From Larus michahellis (Eukaryota > Chordata > Aves > Charadriiformes > Laridae), in assembly GCF_964199755.1 (NCBI RefSeq), contig NC_133901.1:24213583-24277582 (forward strand): a DNA stretch of 64,000 bases. Reading direction: 5' to 3'. Position numbers and translations under genes: made by a program. Position 1 is the first letter of the stretch, and each line of letters starts with the position of its first letter. The notes below the pieces were generated by a model that ran no database searches, had not been told where the DNA came from, and worked only from the letters and a program-made list of their open reading frames with translations. Shown piece by piece: positions 1 to 13,824 of the stretch.

Positions 1-699
1 TACCAATGTTTTTTTCTCTTCTGTCAACTTTCAATTTATAGCCTTTTGGTTTATAGCAGAAATTATTTCTAAATGAGTGACTTTGCCATTTGTACTTTTC
101 AGTTTCTGTCCCCTCCCCTCCACTTTCCCCAGGAATGCTTTGAGTTGTTATGAAGGAGAAGTTGGTGTACATATCAGTATCAACATACTAAATAGAAAAA
201 CATGCTTGACCATAAAATGTCTACTAGTAATCCTGCTAGAATTCATGGGAACAGTAGTTAGTTTTTGTCTTGTGTGAGTGCACGTAATACCATGTAGAAT
301 GGGAATCTTTTTTGTCCCAAGACTGACATCAAGGTCGGCAACCTCTTTAGCATATGCCTTTCCATCTACCTTTCACTGTACATGTTTTTCAATCACTCTT
401 GAAATGCCAAATTAATATTTGATATGCCAGTTACAATTTAGCAAGGTTTGTCACAAACAACAATAGACATTATCTGTTTTTACAAAACAAGCAATAAATC
501 CTATGAGTTCCAACATTAAACATATCTTGAGACAGCCACACAAATAACCTTTCAAAATAAAATTTCTTATAAATTGTCTAACAGATTATAAGTACAGGTT
601 TTGAAAAGTGCAAGAGAGGAATCCAGATGGTGGGATAGTGTAGAAAAGGTCGTTTGCGCATTTTGGTCAAACAAGGAATATAGACACCCTCCTGTTTCG

Positions 700-718
700 C
701 CCCCCCCCCCCGCCCCCC
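700..718 (+). repeat. Poly-C tract (C12-G-C6)
   Basis: Twelve C, one G and six C, followed by an A8 run. This is simple low-complexity sequence in the FBXO36 intron. On the minus strand it is a G-run able to stack, and assembly or polymerase slippage errors are likely here. Confidence 0.9.
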
Positions 719-3600
719 GAAAAAAAAGTCTGGTGCTTAATCTGCTTATAGGACAGGCTCATAACTAGAAAGATGAGGCCGGTAACAAAAGAAACGCAAT
801 GGGGAAATGATTCACTCAACATGTAATTAATACGAGCATCTGTCACCATTTAATGAATGCAGCACTAATCAGAGGATTTTGTCATGTTAGTAAAATGTTT
901 AGCTACTTACCCGTAAAAGGCAGGCATCGTGTATACAAAACTAATGTAGTTCTGTGCAATATTCCATATGTGATCTGCTCATATAACAGTCAGGATAATT
1001 GAATTTTATCAAATATGTAACTGCAGAATTGTATGTTTGTTCAGAGATCAGCAACTGGATTCTCTAACAAATACATACAGGACATCTAGACGAGCAAATA
1101 GTGTAGGTAACTAGGCAAACAGTTCTGATGACTGTTCCTGTTCTTCACCCATCATTGCTCCTATTGTTTAGTGTCCACTTCTACATCTTCAATCAGTTTC
1201 TGATTAAATCAATATATTCTGAGCACAGTGTATTATTTTGGATACTGAGAACTACAATATTTTCTTAAAAGATCCTGTAAATAATTCTTTTCATTTCAAA
1301 AATAAAGTTGTTTTCTGGCTTTTTTAGTTGTAAGTAAAAATTCTGAACCTACAGCACTTAAATCTTAAAAAACATTTTAAAAAATCTCTTTTCAATAAAC
1401 AGCCTGATTCCATTTCAGATCTCTATAAACCCTAGATTTTTTTTTTTTAAAAAAAAAAGATAACCTTAGCATTGTAAATAAAATTTCAATTTCAGGAGAT
1501 ATTAGTAAGGGATTGTTTTACTGGTTGTGGTCTGGTTGTTTTTCAGTTGTGAGTACCTTCAGGCTCTGTTGAAACCTGCAAGGATAGTTCCTTCCTTTTG
1601 AAAAATGGTACTATAAGGTTAACTAAGTGTTGCCTTTGTATCTTGGGCTTGTTTTTAAGTCTTAATGATGACACTTGATATATAACCTTTTTGATTGACA
1701 GAAGATGCCTTTTGAAGTGCTTAAGCCAGATGGATTGGGGGGAAAAAATCAACAGATGTTATTATAGTAATTAAGCTGAAATTAATTTCATGTTATACAA
1801 AACAATTCTTTGCAAGATAAGTCTGATTTTAAGTAAGGATCTGTGAGAGATGAACCTTTTTCAAAGTCATATTATTTTATTTGCATTGGAAACCTGAAGG
1901 ATGCCATACTAGTTATTGCCTGGCTGGACCAATTATATTCAAGAGTCTTCTTTGACATTTGAAATGAGAATTTCAGTTCTTCACAAAGAAAAAGAGCACA
2001 AAATTTTCTCTAAAGGGGATTTGAAAAAAGATAGTTTTGTTATAAGCTGTATTTATAGGGGGACTTTATCGCATAAAACTAGCAACTTGGTGGTATTGTC
2101 TTAAATTAGAATCGTTTCAAGCATAGTTTGATGACTTCAGGAGAAGGAAGCCATTTTGTTCCAGCTCAAGAAATGCTCTGTTATGCTGAAAAAGTGTATT
2201 TTCAAAATAACTGAACACTTTCATGATAATGGTATCACACAATATTAAGAAATTATTATCACGAGAATGTTTATTAAGCCTAAAATACATAGGGAAATCT
2301 CCTTTGCTTTTTTGTTGTCTCTACTTCAAATATCTAAGTAAACATTAGAACTGCTTAGAAAATAGAAACAGTTTCTTTGGGGAAATAATGCTGTATTGGA
2401 AAAAAATGAATATTGTTGTCACGTGTTTCTGTCTGAAGCTAAAATATGTTGGTTTAGCAATGTTGTGGTGTTGTCTTATAGTTTTTATGCCTGATCGTGT
2501 CTCTTACTTTTTCCATAATGCACCACCTCTGGATGAATGCAGTTGCTAGGTCTTACCCATCAGGGAACATCTGGGAATTCTTTGGTCATGCTGCAGTATT
2601 GAAGATGTAATCCAGCATGAGAATACAACTGACATAGGAAAATTTGGACTTTTAACAACTGAAATGCAATTTATGATATGTTGCTGAAGCAGTGTTGGCA
2701 CTTCAGGGCTTTCCTTATTGGTGGATTAAGGTTTCTCTTCAGAAGGCATCACATACAGCAATATAAATGGTGGGGTTTTTCCTTCCCAAAAGACTTAATC
2801 TCCTGGGTTTTGGGTTGTTGTTTCATTGTTGTTTTTTCCCCACAAACATTACTAAATGCATAACCCTATGAAACATTAATTTATGATTTGAAATTAGAGA
2901 TATAACCGATATTGAGTCCTTAGGTGGTTATTACATGTGAAGTTCAGTTGTTTGTGAGCCTACAATAATTCAGTACTGTCATGTGGGCTTATAAAATTCC
3001 TTTTTCAGTAGTGACTGAGCTGTTATTAGAAGATGCATTGTAATATTCTTGTGTCAATTTCAATTAAGGTATGTTAAAGTTAAGAAAGTAATTTCTTAAA
3101 TTCTTAAAAACAGAGAACTAACTACTTCTCCATTACCATTATTTACTATTAATCTGGTTTTATGTGTCACTGGTAGCCTAGAGATGAATTTTCTCTTTTG
3201 TCTAGGCTGGTTTTTCTCCTCTTGTCCTTAGTATACAGACTGTAGTATTGCACTGAATTGCAATGTTTAAGCTCCCATTTTAAGTTTCATGCATGGCTTT
3301 AATACTTGTGGCTTTCTTCAAAGGTATGCTCGATCTAGTTCTCCCTGCCAAAAGTGATTTTCAGGTGATGAAGGTGTAAGAGTTTCTCAAGGTAAGCAAT
3401 CACCACTGTCTTCTCCTTAAGTAAGTAAATGTTTCCTACTGTACCCGAGTATCTGTTGTTTACATGTTCATTATTATCAGTGCTTGTTCTTCCAGAGAAA
3501 GATTTAGTTACATTCTTCACTTGCCTTACTTTAGGTAGTACATCCCCTTATCCCTGTTGCTCTGTCTTGGGAAACGTCAAAAGTAATTCTACTTTTGTGT

Positions 3601-3640
3601 TACCAAAGGTAAGTTTGTGTTACCAAAGGTAAGTTTGTGT
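3601..3640 (+). repeat. Tandem duplication of a 20-bp unit containing a 5' splice-site consensus
   Basis: The unit taccaaaggtaagtttgtgt occurs twice without mismatch, preceded by a third partial copy (tttgtgt, 3594-3600). Each unit carries AAAG/GTAAGT, a near-perfect donor. The duplication is recent, since it has no differences. Confidence 0.9.
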
Positions 3641-6600
3641 TCCTATCTGTTATCTTGTTTCCCTTCTTCCTGCTTCAAGTTGGGAAAATAAGTATTTCTT
3701 CTTTTCTGTTGCCTTTATTAACCAAGAGCAATTTTCCTTATTTCGTTTTCCACATACACAGCAGCATTCATCATGAAGAACCATCAGATACATTTACTTG
3801 ACTAGGTGTACCATATATTTATAGTTTGTTCATTTATCAAAAATCAATTAAATGCACTCCATAATGTGTTCAAGGGAAGGAAGGAAGAAAGAAAGAAGAG
3901 TAGAAGGCAATGCTAGAAAAGGATCAGGATTTTTATCTTAAGGTGTGGTAGGCTACGAGAACTCTTATCTGAAGGTGCACCAGTGTAATTTAAAATTTGT
4001 TTTTAAACAAACTTGCTAAAGCTGGTCCAAACTCCTCTATGATGCTTACTATAAAGATTTACTTGATTTTGATTGGGTATAAACTAAATCAATTTGTGTT
4101 AAGCTGAAATAAGCCTAAATTAAACCAAAGTAAAAGTGCCTGGAGCTTTTGGATGGACTTCACTAAATTAGATTAAAATTGTGCACTGGGTGCAACCAGT
4201 GTAAATGTAGTAACTAGAAGAAAGAACACTAGTGCACAGTAAAATTATCAAAATCATGTGTTGAAAAAGGCAAAATGATATTGTAGAAGCAGAAGCCTAG
4301 GAGCATGTCTGAATCTAGAGTTCTAAATAACACAAGAGGATGATAGTGAACAATAAAGTGAAAGGAATGATAACAGATGGGGACTGCAGGCAAGAGAAGC
4401 TGTGTACCTGGAAAGCATCAAAAGAGCAAGCAGATACTTGTGACAGAAAATGCAATGTGTGTATTTAATATACATGCACATCAAGTTATGACAACTGATA
4501 ATGAAAGGATAGATTTCAGCACTTGCTAAGTTGGTGCTACAGCTGAATTGTGTAGTTTTTCCCTCCTATGCAGTTTACCGAAACATACAGGTAACAAGTG
4601 TTAAGTTTGATGTAAAACAAGTAATTAAAATTGGACTGGACAAAACTAGTCTTTGAAGAATCAGAAAGGAAAAAAAAAACAAACAAACTTTTCAGAGAGC
4701 ATGCTACCTGTAGTACTGAGTTGATAACTGATAGTGAAAAAGGGCACACTTGTTCACGACAGCTTTTTCTGAAAAGTGGAGACACAGGTAGGAATTGAGT
4801 ATATCAGAATACCTGCACAATGTGATGGATTCTTTAGTGTTCCTGTCATTTGATCAGGTGGAATTAAAGCTGTAAATAGACAGCAAGGGAACTTTGAAAA
4901 ACACATTGAGAGTGTTAGTCTGTTCTTAAAAACTGTGATGAGATTTTAGGGGCCAGCACAATAGACATTTCTCCAAATTTACAGTAAGAGATGTCAGCGC
5001 TGAAAATGAGCTGACCACATAAGAACATAGGAAAACAGTTTTCAGCAGATATTAGATTAGACTGGTTGCAGATGTATACAAATCAGGATGATAAGAAGTA
5101 TCCAAGGAGGGACTAAGACTTCATCTGCAATAAGAAGGATTGCCAGTTATATGCACAAACCCTGCTAAAGGAGACATTGATTCCCTAGAAAAGGACTTTT
5201 CATTGTAACACTGCTGTACTTAGGACTTTTTATACACATAGGAGAGAGTCTGACTGTTCTGTTGGGTTTTTTTTACTGTAATGAAGGAAAAAAAAGGAGG
5301 AAAAAACCCAAACGTGGTGGGGGAGAACCACAGAAGAAATTTAAAGCATTGACTAGACCTCAAATTGTAACAAGGAGACCTTGACACTGAAGCAGGGAGG
5401 ACAAAACTAGAAGAAATGGTTTCAAGTGAAACCTGTCAGTATCTTATCCATCTAGAAAGGAATGTTATGTCTTGCACTTAGCTAGCATCCTTTGTTCTGT
5501 TAAATAGTGGAATAATCTCTTTGTGGCGGTCTTATCTAGGTCTGCCTGTTTAATCACGTTAATAAATGGCAAGTATCATGCTCATAATTGAAGACTCTGA
5601 TCCTCAAGAGTAATTTTTTATTCCCTCTGATAGCGTTGCTTTCCCCTCAGCACATACCCCCCTCCCTTCTGCATTGTCTCTCACTCTTCTGCTCTAGTAT
5701 TGTTTTCTCTGATCTGTGTACACAAGCCTCTATAAAGCTAGAAGTTAGCCTCCAAAGCACCTGTGCTGTAAGCATCTGCGATAGAGATCTTTAGCTTTTT
5801 TTTTTCTTATTTTCTTGCCTTTTTTATTTTCCCCTGCAAGCTCTGGGAAAACCAAAGAGGAAAGATGCTAATATAGGAATAAACCAGGTATGTAACTGAG
5901 AGGAAGCAGATTTCTTTCTCAAACAGAACTACTGCATTCCCCAAAGGAAAAGACAGTTCTTTTTTCCAAGCTTTTTATTCTATCTTCCTCCTGTATTTTA
6001 CTAAAATGCTTTTCAGATGCTTTAAGTGGAAGCCTTTGGTCGTCATGCACACACACGCATGCAGAGCTTAATTTTTAAGGGCATTATAAATGTTCTAGTT
6101 TTAACTCAAGTGTATTCTATATAGTTCAATAAACTGAAGAGTTTTATTACATGTGAAGTATATTGAGTATATCAAGAATAAGAAATACCAGTGAACTATG
6201 AAGATGAACATTTAATCTAGATAAATGAGTCTTCTCTTTAAATTGCTGCTAACTTACAAGAACTACTTTTCTTATGCAAACATGAACATCCATATTTATG
6301 TACACTTGTGTTTATTGATTACTATCTAAAACTTTAGAGTGCTGATTTTTTTTTTTTAATAGAAACCTGTTATAAATGGCAAAAGGCACAAATATATACA
6401 AGTAACTACTGATACTAATTAATTAGTCAGAGGACAGGTGGGACATTGTCCCTGAGTAGCTGGTCAGAAAGTAAAAGAATATTTAAGAAGTGACTGTATA
6501 GTAGCAATAAAAACTTGCCTGCTCACTAGTCTGGCACAGTTGGAGACTTACCTCAATTGGTGGACGTATTAAGTCTTTCTATTGATGTAGTGTAATTAGG

Positions 6601-9600
6601 AGGGAGAGTGGTCTTGCTGGTTAGATTGTTTAACTTACTGTATTTTATCCCCTTCAGTTACAACTATTTTCACAGCAATATCCATTGGGAAAAGCAGAGT
6701 TAAATATTTCCATATTGATTTATTTTAGTGTCTTTCCACCCGTCTTATACAATATTGGTTTTTGTCTGAACACCTTACAAGATTCACCAGTATGTCCATC
6801 AAAACATAATTCATTTTTTAAATTCTGTAATAGCAGAATGATCAGGTTAAGGAGATGGATCTAAAACCACAATGTGTTATAAGGAGTCTTCTATTATTCT
6901 GGTTTTCGTCGGTAATTGATAAAATTATTTAATCAGATATGAGCGTTAATCACTTTCAGGATAGTACCAGTGAAATTGTATGATGTGAAGCTAATGGTTT
7001 AGTGCAAACGGTATTTTCTTTTGCTTTATCTAAAGTGTTTAGATAAATATTTTAGCAGTAGTTTTGGAGCATGTTGTTCTTATTAAACTATTCATGTTTA
7101 TGATCTTAAAGCCCAATTACCAAATTAAGCTGGTTTTCTGTTGTTACTTGGAAGATAAAGATGGAAGATACCCATCTTCAATAGCAATGAATGATTGCAA
7201 TTGCTTTTCATCTCTGATGTTTATTAAAGTAACCCAAAATCTCCAAAATAAGGCAGACTTAAAAACACATATTAAGAGTTTTGATTTTAAATCTCACTCT
7301 TAAATGGAATAAGGAAGCTGGAAATAACTGGTTTTCATGATGGATGGTGAATTCCTTGTGAATTCTTCTTTTTACACTCTAGGTCAAGCTAAACACTGTG
7401 ATCCTCTGCTGGCTCTTCTCCATGTTCTTATATTTACAAAGGACTGAAATAGCCAGCTGAGCATTTACCTTGTCTATACATGTTATAGAAACATGGTTGG
7501 GCAAAAGTCAGGATTTTCAGGTAAGTGTCCTCAGGTGATCATACTTGCCAAAGAGCTCCATGCAACATAATAGTAGGGCTCTGCAAAATCAAGTAGTAAG
7601 CCACAAAAGAGAAATCTCAGTGTTCACAGATTGAGATGCTGATGGAATTACATAAAAGTGGCAAAAGATGCCTCTCTGCTTGCAGGGCTTATGTCCTGCT
7701 ACAAAAAAAAACCCCGCTTACTGCAAGGAATAGATATGAAAGAGCTTCTTGATTTTTGGGCAGCCATCATTAACTAACTTAAACATGAGAGTGACTGCCA
7801 TTTTCTTTTGTGTAGAGACAGTGAGGAAATTATTAGAAAAAAAGTTGATTTGTAACTGTGCCAAGATCTTGGTATGAATACTTGGTAATATTTGTTAAAT
7901 GTTGTCTCTGTAACTATTGATTTCTTTACTGTTTCACAACATCCTGTGAGACACCTATATGTTGCTTGTTACGCTGTATGAAGGCACAGTGGGAATATTT
8001 ATTTAAACAAAGGATATCTTTTCATTGTCGAGAATCTAACTGGTTTTGGAGGCAGCAGGAAAAAAGGGAGACTTAACAGGTTCTTCAGTTCCACAAGATC
8101 TGCATTCTTGCTTTTAAGTTAATCACAGTATGCCATTAGTAGCCTTACATGAAACAATTGCCCATGTGTGTTACTGTTCTTCAACAGCTTATCCCACAGG
8201 GATCAAAATAGCATTTGCTTTCACTTCATCAGTGTCAGTGCATAAGGATAGTTTCACTCAAGCTCTTTATAAAGTTATTTAACATTTTATTTTAGTTCTT
8301 TTGCAAATGCTTGTGCATGGTTGGTGCTACTTGGTTCCATAGTTTAGATACGGTTGCCTCTTCTTGGTGAAAAGTGAGTAAAATTTTAAGGTACCTATTT
8401 TGCATTTTTCAAAGTGACCTAGAAGCCTAAGCTTCATTCACTTGCAAAATGAGCATAGCTCTGTCTAAGCCTAAAGATTTCTATTGTCCTATTCAAATTT
8501 TCCTTTATTATTTATGCAGTCAAAGCTGTAGTGGGGATGTAGCTGCAACAGCATGAAAAAGTTTACAGTGCTGTAGTACCAGCTTCTTAATTAGATGCAT
8601 CTATGTTAGAATAAGAGTAGGAGAATCTATGACAGGAGGAATGCTTTTCCATAAGTAAAATTGCATCTACACTAACAGGGACTGGAAAGATGAAGGAAGC
8701 GGGTGAGCTGGTAGTTTTCACTGTGCAAATAATTTCAGAATTAAATATATCTATCTAGTGAAGGCTTCTTTGACTTCTTTGTGGCTTGGAAATTGAGCTT
8801 AGGTTTACAAACTCTTAGGCAACATATTAGCTGATACTGGCTTCAAGCGATCAATTAACCGTGAGATATTTAGGTATACAGATCATAGCTTCAGAAACAT
8901 CTGTCTTACAGTTCTCTCCCGGAAGATGTTTCAGTAATGCTGATAGTTATTCCACTTTTATTTTGTGAAGATTTATGTGGGGGTGAAATGGATGGTTTCT
9001 ATACTGAGGTGCATGAAAATTGAATGTTTTCATTTGAAATCGTAGCAAAAATGCAACAATATTCTGCAGGAGAAAATGAGATAAAATGAAGGATAGAAAC
9101 ATTTGAATACTGAAATATTGAAATCAAATAGTAAGGCAGCATAAATTTTTATAGTCTCCTCCAATTCACAAAACTCAGCCAAAAGCAGAGATTTTTATTT
9201 TTTTTCTAATCTGTGGAAAAGTAATAGAATATGGGATAAAACAGCCTGGGAGAAGGGATTTAGTAAAGGTAAACTCACTAAGACTAAGTGAGAATGTGAC
9301 TGCTTTTTTCAGTAGAGACACAATGGCTCCTTCACTGCACAGAGGAATGAGAGCTTGGACTGCAGTGACAAATCCAAGGCCAAAAAGAAAGACTGGGGAT
9401 TTAAACTGTTCACCTGGGACAGAGGAAAATATTTGAATCTAGATCTCCTAAATCTCAGAAAGCACTAATTTCTAGATTCTGGAGTCACCTTCCTTCTCCA
9501 ATGAATGTTTTAACTATTTAAAGTACAACAATTTAAAGAAAAATAGGGGAGATTCATCTCCAAATAACCTGTAATCTGAGAAATTATATTTTGAGTTACT

Positions 9601-12600
9601 AGTTTTAAGCAAAGCAGAAAGCTGAGTCTGGAGAAGTTTGAAATCCTAAAAATGTATATTGGAGAAGGAAGCAGTTTCTCATATATGCCTTTATAACAGG
9701 GCTTCACAATTCACGCTGTCTATCTCCAGCTTCTCCCAGAGGTTTCTCATTATACAGCATGAGGCTGTCATGTGACACTTGTCTCTACTTCTGTAACTTC
9801 CAAATAGATTAAATTAAGGGAAGGTTGAGCCCAGCATCCTTAATAGGTGGCTCACCACATGACGAACTTCAAATATTATTTTTTTATACAATGTAAATAG
9901 TACTATGCTTCTGGTAATCTACAGTCCAGATTAATTTTGACAATAGATACTTCCAAAATAGTTTATTCATTGCTAATTTTCACTTAAGTATTTTAGTTGT
10001 TTTATTTGTTTAAAAAATTTCAATGACTTTTTATTTGAAGCCTTGGCTGGTTGTTGCTGTTTAGATTTGGTTCTGATCATCCTTTCCTCTTCTCTCTTTT
10101 CACACAAAAAAATGCTAATGGAGTAAGCAACATGGTGGTGAATTGCTTTAACACTTGCACCTCCAAATAACGTCGAGAATTAAATGTGCCCATGGTAACC
10201 ACGATGCACTTATAATACTTTACATTCTTCATCTTTTTAATCTATGCAAAAAGCATAGGTATTACAAAATCTATGCAATATTTTTCTTTGGAATACCATG
10301 TGCTAACAAATTACCAAGGTAACTGGAGTTTGTCCTGGGTATTTGTATGTAAGGAAGTTTCTAAATGGAATAGTGCTATTGTCAGTTTGTTCCATTTTAA
10401 ATCAAAGAATAATGTTTAGAAAATACACGGTGGGGTTTAATATAATTACTTGAATATTTTACTTTTCCCTTGCCTCTGCATGTTGGCCTGATCTTCCCAT
10501 TCTAGCAGATAATTCTGTTGCAGTGTGCTTCCTGGTGTAACAGTTAAGAAGAGAAGACATTATTGAAATATGTATTTCTGTAATTTTTGAAGTTTTTGAA
10601 GTTAGTGTTAAAATGCTTTGGAATTTATAATTGTACAACAATGGTACAAGAAAGTAAATTTTTATAACCAAGTTAAAACACATACCATGTTAAAACATAT
10701 ACTGTAATTGCTTTAAAAATAGGACAGAAGTATTTCATTTGTAGAGTATTCGCTTAGTGTTCCATTTTAGGATTAGTTGGATTTTATGAAGATAAAATCT
10801 TATTCAAGAGTCTATGTACACATATGCACGCTCAAGTGTTTGAATTAAATATGTTCTTGTACATCTGTTTCTACATAAACTTATATTACGGATAAATACA
10901 CTCATACACACAAAATACTAAACGAAAAATATATGGAATGCTTACTGTGAAAAGTTTGTATTGCTTACACCAGTACAGAATTTGGGCGAGCATCTGCTAT
11001 CTGTATATACTGAATTTTACTGTACTTTATATGCCAGACTGAAAAGTATTTATTAATACATTTTATAACAGATCACCACACATTGTAACCTGTTGTGCAA
11101 TATAGTTCTGCTTTTTTAAGAATTAGACTTCTAAATTCGTGTATAGTTAAATCTATAAGGTTATACGTAAAATTGTTCTGAAGAATGTTGTTAGGTATTA
11201 AAGTTCAAAAGTTGAAAAGCAACAGTCATTGTTAATAATTTTTGGTAAGTGATTTTGGAGGAAGGTGGCCATTTTCTCTTTCAGTTACACTTGGCGTTTC
11301 CATTTGTTGTTGTTGTTGGTTTTGAGCAATGTCACTTCCTGCAATAACATGAAAAGGCCAAGACAAAGCATATTAACCAGGTTTCTTTTCTCCTTTAACA
11401 ATGATCTTTTTCCCTTATAATATACTGTATTCTGTCATACCATTTTGAAGGGTGTGCAAGGTGAGGAACATGTAGGAAGATGTCTTTTCTTTCTCCATTT
11501 GCCTATCAGTTTTGTTCTGACTTTATTTTCACCTCGCGTTTTCCACAAATAAGAATGGAAGTAGCTTTACGTGCTGATTCTCCCTACATTGCTAGAGAGA
11601 AAAAGAGCTTTTGCAAATACAGTACAGCATTCACTGTCCCATTATCCCCATGGTGGGCTACAAGCATCCGAGTTCTAAAGCCTTCCCAGGTAGTAAGATC
11701 ATCACTGCAACAGAATGACAAGTGATTTATAATCTCTTTTGCACTGAATCCTCGTATTACCACTAGTGTATTAGGTGGTCTTATTTTAGCAACATGGTGG
11801 TCTGTACTGTGCATGTACAATACAAAAATGTTGACTCTGCTATTATAAAATGTTTCAGTGGTGTAGTTTATTTTTCATATATTAAATTCTAGAATACAGA
11901 TTGGGTGAATGGGGTTTTTACCCCTTCAAAGAAGCAACTGTTTCACTGCAGAGGAATAAAGACTCCGTGTATCATTGTAAAATAGGATGAACTTATGTAA
12001 CTGAGTAGGATGTTTTTTCTTTTATTCCCATAGTGAGAGTTATTTTACAGAGTATTGCAGATATGTCTGGGAGTTAATTGAAGCTATTTTGCATGTATGC
12101 TACCAGAAATATGGTTTAGTAATTCCGATTACCCTCTGTAATGACATATTAGCCACAATAAACATCAAAGTGAAAAATTTTAGCTGACTATGTTTGACAT
12201 TCAAATGTAGGTGTTAAGCCTTTATTCAGACTTATTTGCTATTATTGTATATGAGATATCAACAGGATAAAAGCAAGACTTGAAAAATATAGAAATGATT
12301 GGTGTGGGCTTGCCTTAGCAGATTGTCTGGAATCTGAGCTTTAATTTGAAAATTAATGATGAAAGTGAATGAAACTTATTTGGAATTACAAATACTTAAT
12401 TCTTCTCAACTTAAAAATCTACCTTTTGGCACTGAAATATCGGAGAGATCTAAAGTTAAGTTTCATGTTGAGAGATATAAACCACTTTTGTCAGATCTAA
12501 GATTTGTCATGGTAAATTTAACCCTGTGTTCTTCAGTCAGTGCATGTGAGTAGTCTTCTATGGCTTATTGACAGTTAACTCAAGACTTGCCTTTAATTTT

Positions 12601-13715
12601 CCTTTTCTACAGTAGAAAAAATAAGAATCTATGGAGTGGATTTCGTATATACAAGAGTGTGTGTTTATAAATGCACACTTCACTAATATTTTAATTTCTC
12701 AGTTTTATTGCTCAGTGTGTCAGGAATCCACCTATACATATAACAACTTAAAATGCTCACTTTTCTCAATGAAATGGAAGGAAATAAACCAGACTAATAT
12801 TAGTAAGATTACAAGATATTTTTTTTTTTACCTTGCCTACAACAGCAACTGAATCCTACTTTTGGCTTGGAATGTGATCTTTGCTAACAACTTGTGTGAA
12901 GTAAGAGATGTGATTACAACTTTCCTCTCCTGTAGACCCAGCTTTGACAGCAACAAAAGTCAATATTAAAAACTGACACACTGTTCAAGCACATAACTAG
13001 TGTTTTAAGAGAACTCTGGGAAAATTACTGGTAGCCAGGGCCACTAGTTGTCCATCATTTCATAGCTCCATAATTTACTATTCATGTTAATCTTTTGTCT
13101 CAGTTGAATGCTTTGTAATGTGGGCTTTCTTTTTTTTTTCTGACTCTGAAAATGTGAGTTGAACATGTACTTCTGGAAAGCTTTTTCCAGAGTTTTCAGA
13201 CAGTGTAGGTGCTGAGCTTTGAACCGTCCTATTAGTTTTTATTTTAACAAAACATTAAAATGACAGTTGAACTTATAAGACTGCCACTTTTGAATGCCTG
13301 AGCAGTTGAATGGGTTTTTCTACTTAACCACATAATGTAATGCCTGATGAATTGTGTTTCTGCGACTAAATTAAAAACAAAAAGAGAATGTTTATAGTTT
13401 TGCAAGTGGAGATGTCATTAAACATGCTTTAATTTCTATCAGCAATTTGCAGGCAGGGGTTGGGAACTCTTTATTTGTATATAAAAACATTTCACACTTG
13501 TCTAGGTGCATTAGGAGATGTTTATTGTCCTTTGAAGCGTGTTGTAGGGCAGCTGGTAATGTAACTGTGGTCTGATTTTTTTATGATAACTTTGTTTTGG
13601 GAATAGTAGTAATATTTACACAACCAGAATCCTAAATCTTACCGATGTATTTATCTCATGGTACTTGGTACTTATTTCTTCTTCCTTTTTTCTTTTTCTT
13701 CTTCCACAATTGTAG

Positions 13716-13824
13716 GTAATTTTCAGGTGGTGGAAAATCTCACTTAGGAATAAATTTCGTGAATCAAGACCTGGAGAAATTAAGGAATCCTGGGAGGATT
13801 TTTTGGATGATTCATCTCTTCATA
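13716..13824 (+). CDS. FBXO36: FBXO36 coding exon 2
   Basis: A long pyrimidine tract (13678-13705) and the acceptor tgtag precede GTA ATT TTC AGG TGG TGG, read VIFRWWKISLRNKF. The exon continues to DDSSLH and leaves a single base before the donor gtaaga at 13825. Its 109 bp encode 36 residues plus one base. The two Trp after FR and the acidic stretch (ESWEDFLDD) match the N-terminal half of mammalian FBXO36. The exon lies between two introns of about 13.7 kb or more and 4.0 kb. Confidence 0.92.

Larger units (their letters stand above)
1..13715 (+). other. FBXO36 intron 1 (part)
   Basis: AT-rich sequence with only short, low-complexity open frames on either strand and no recognisable exon or CpG island. 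The mammalian first intron is also very long, so the whole stretch is read as intron. It contains a C-tract (700-718), a tandem duplication that repeats a consensus splice donor (3601-3640) and purine-rich simple sequence near 3877-3905. A stretch near 7920-7990 looks faintly like an old MIR-type SINE, but I do not call it. I see nothing else that I can name. Confidence 0.7.

Noticed and set aside
11480..11820. Overlapping 78- and 81-codon frames on opposite strands with protein-like composition
   Set aside because: No recognised family, no splice signals consistent with FBXO36 and no retrocopy hallmarks. Most likely chance, though conservation was not testable here.
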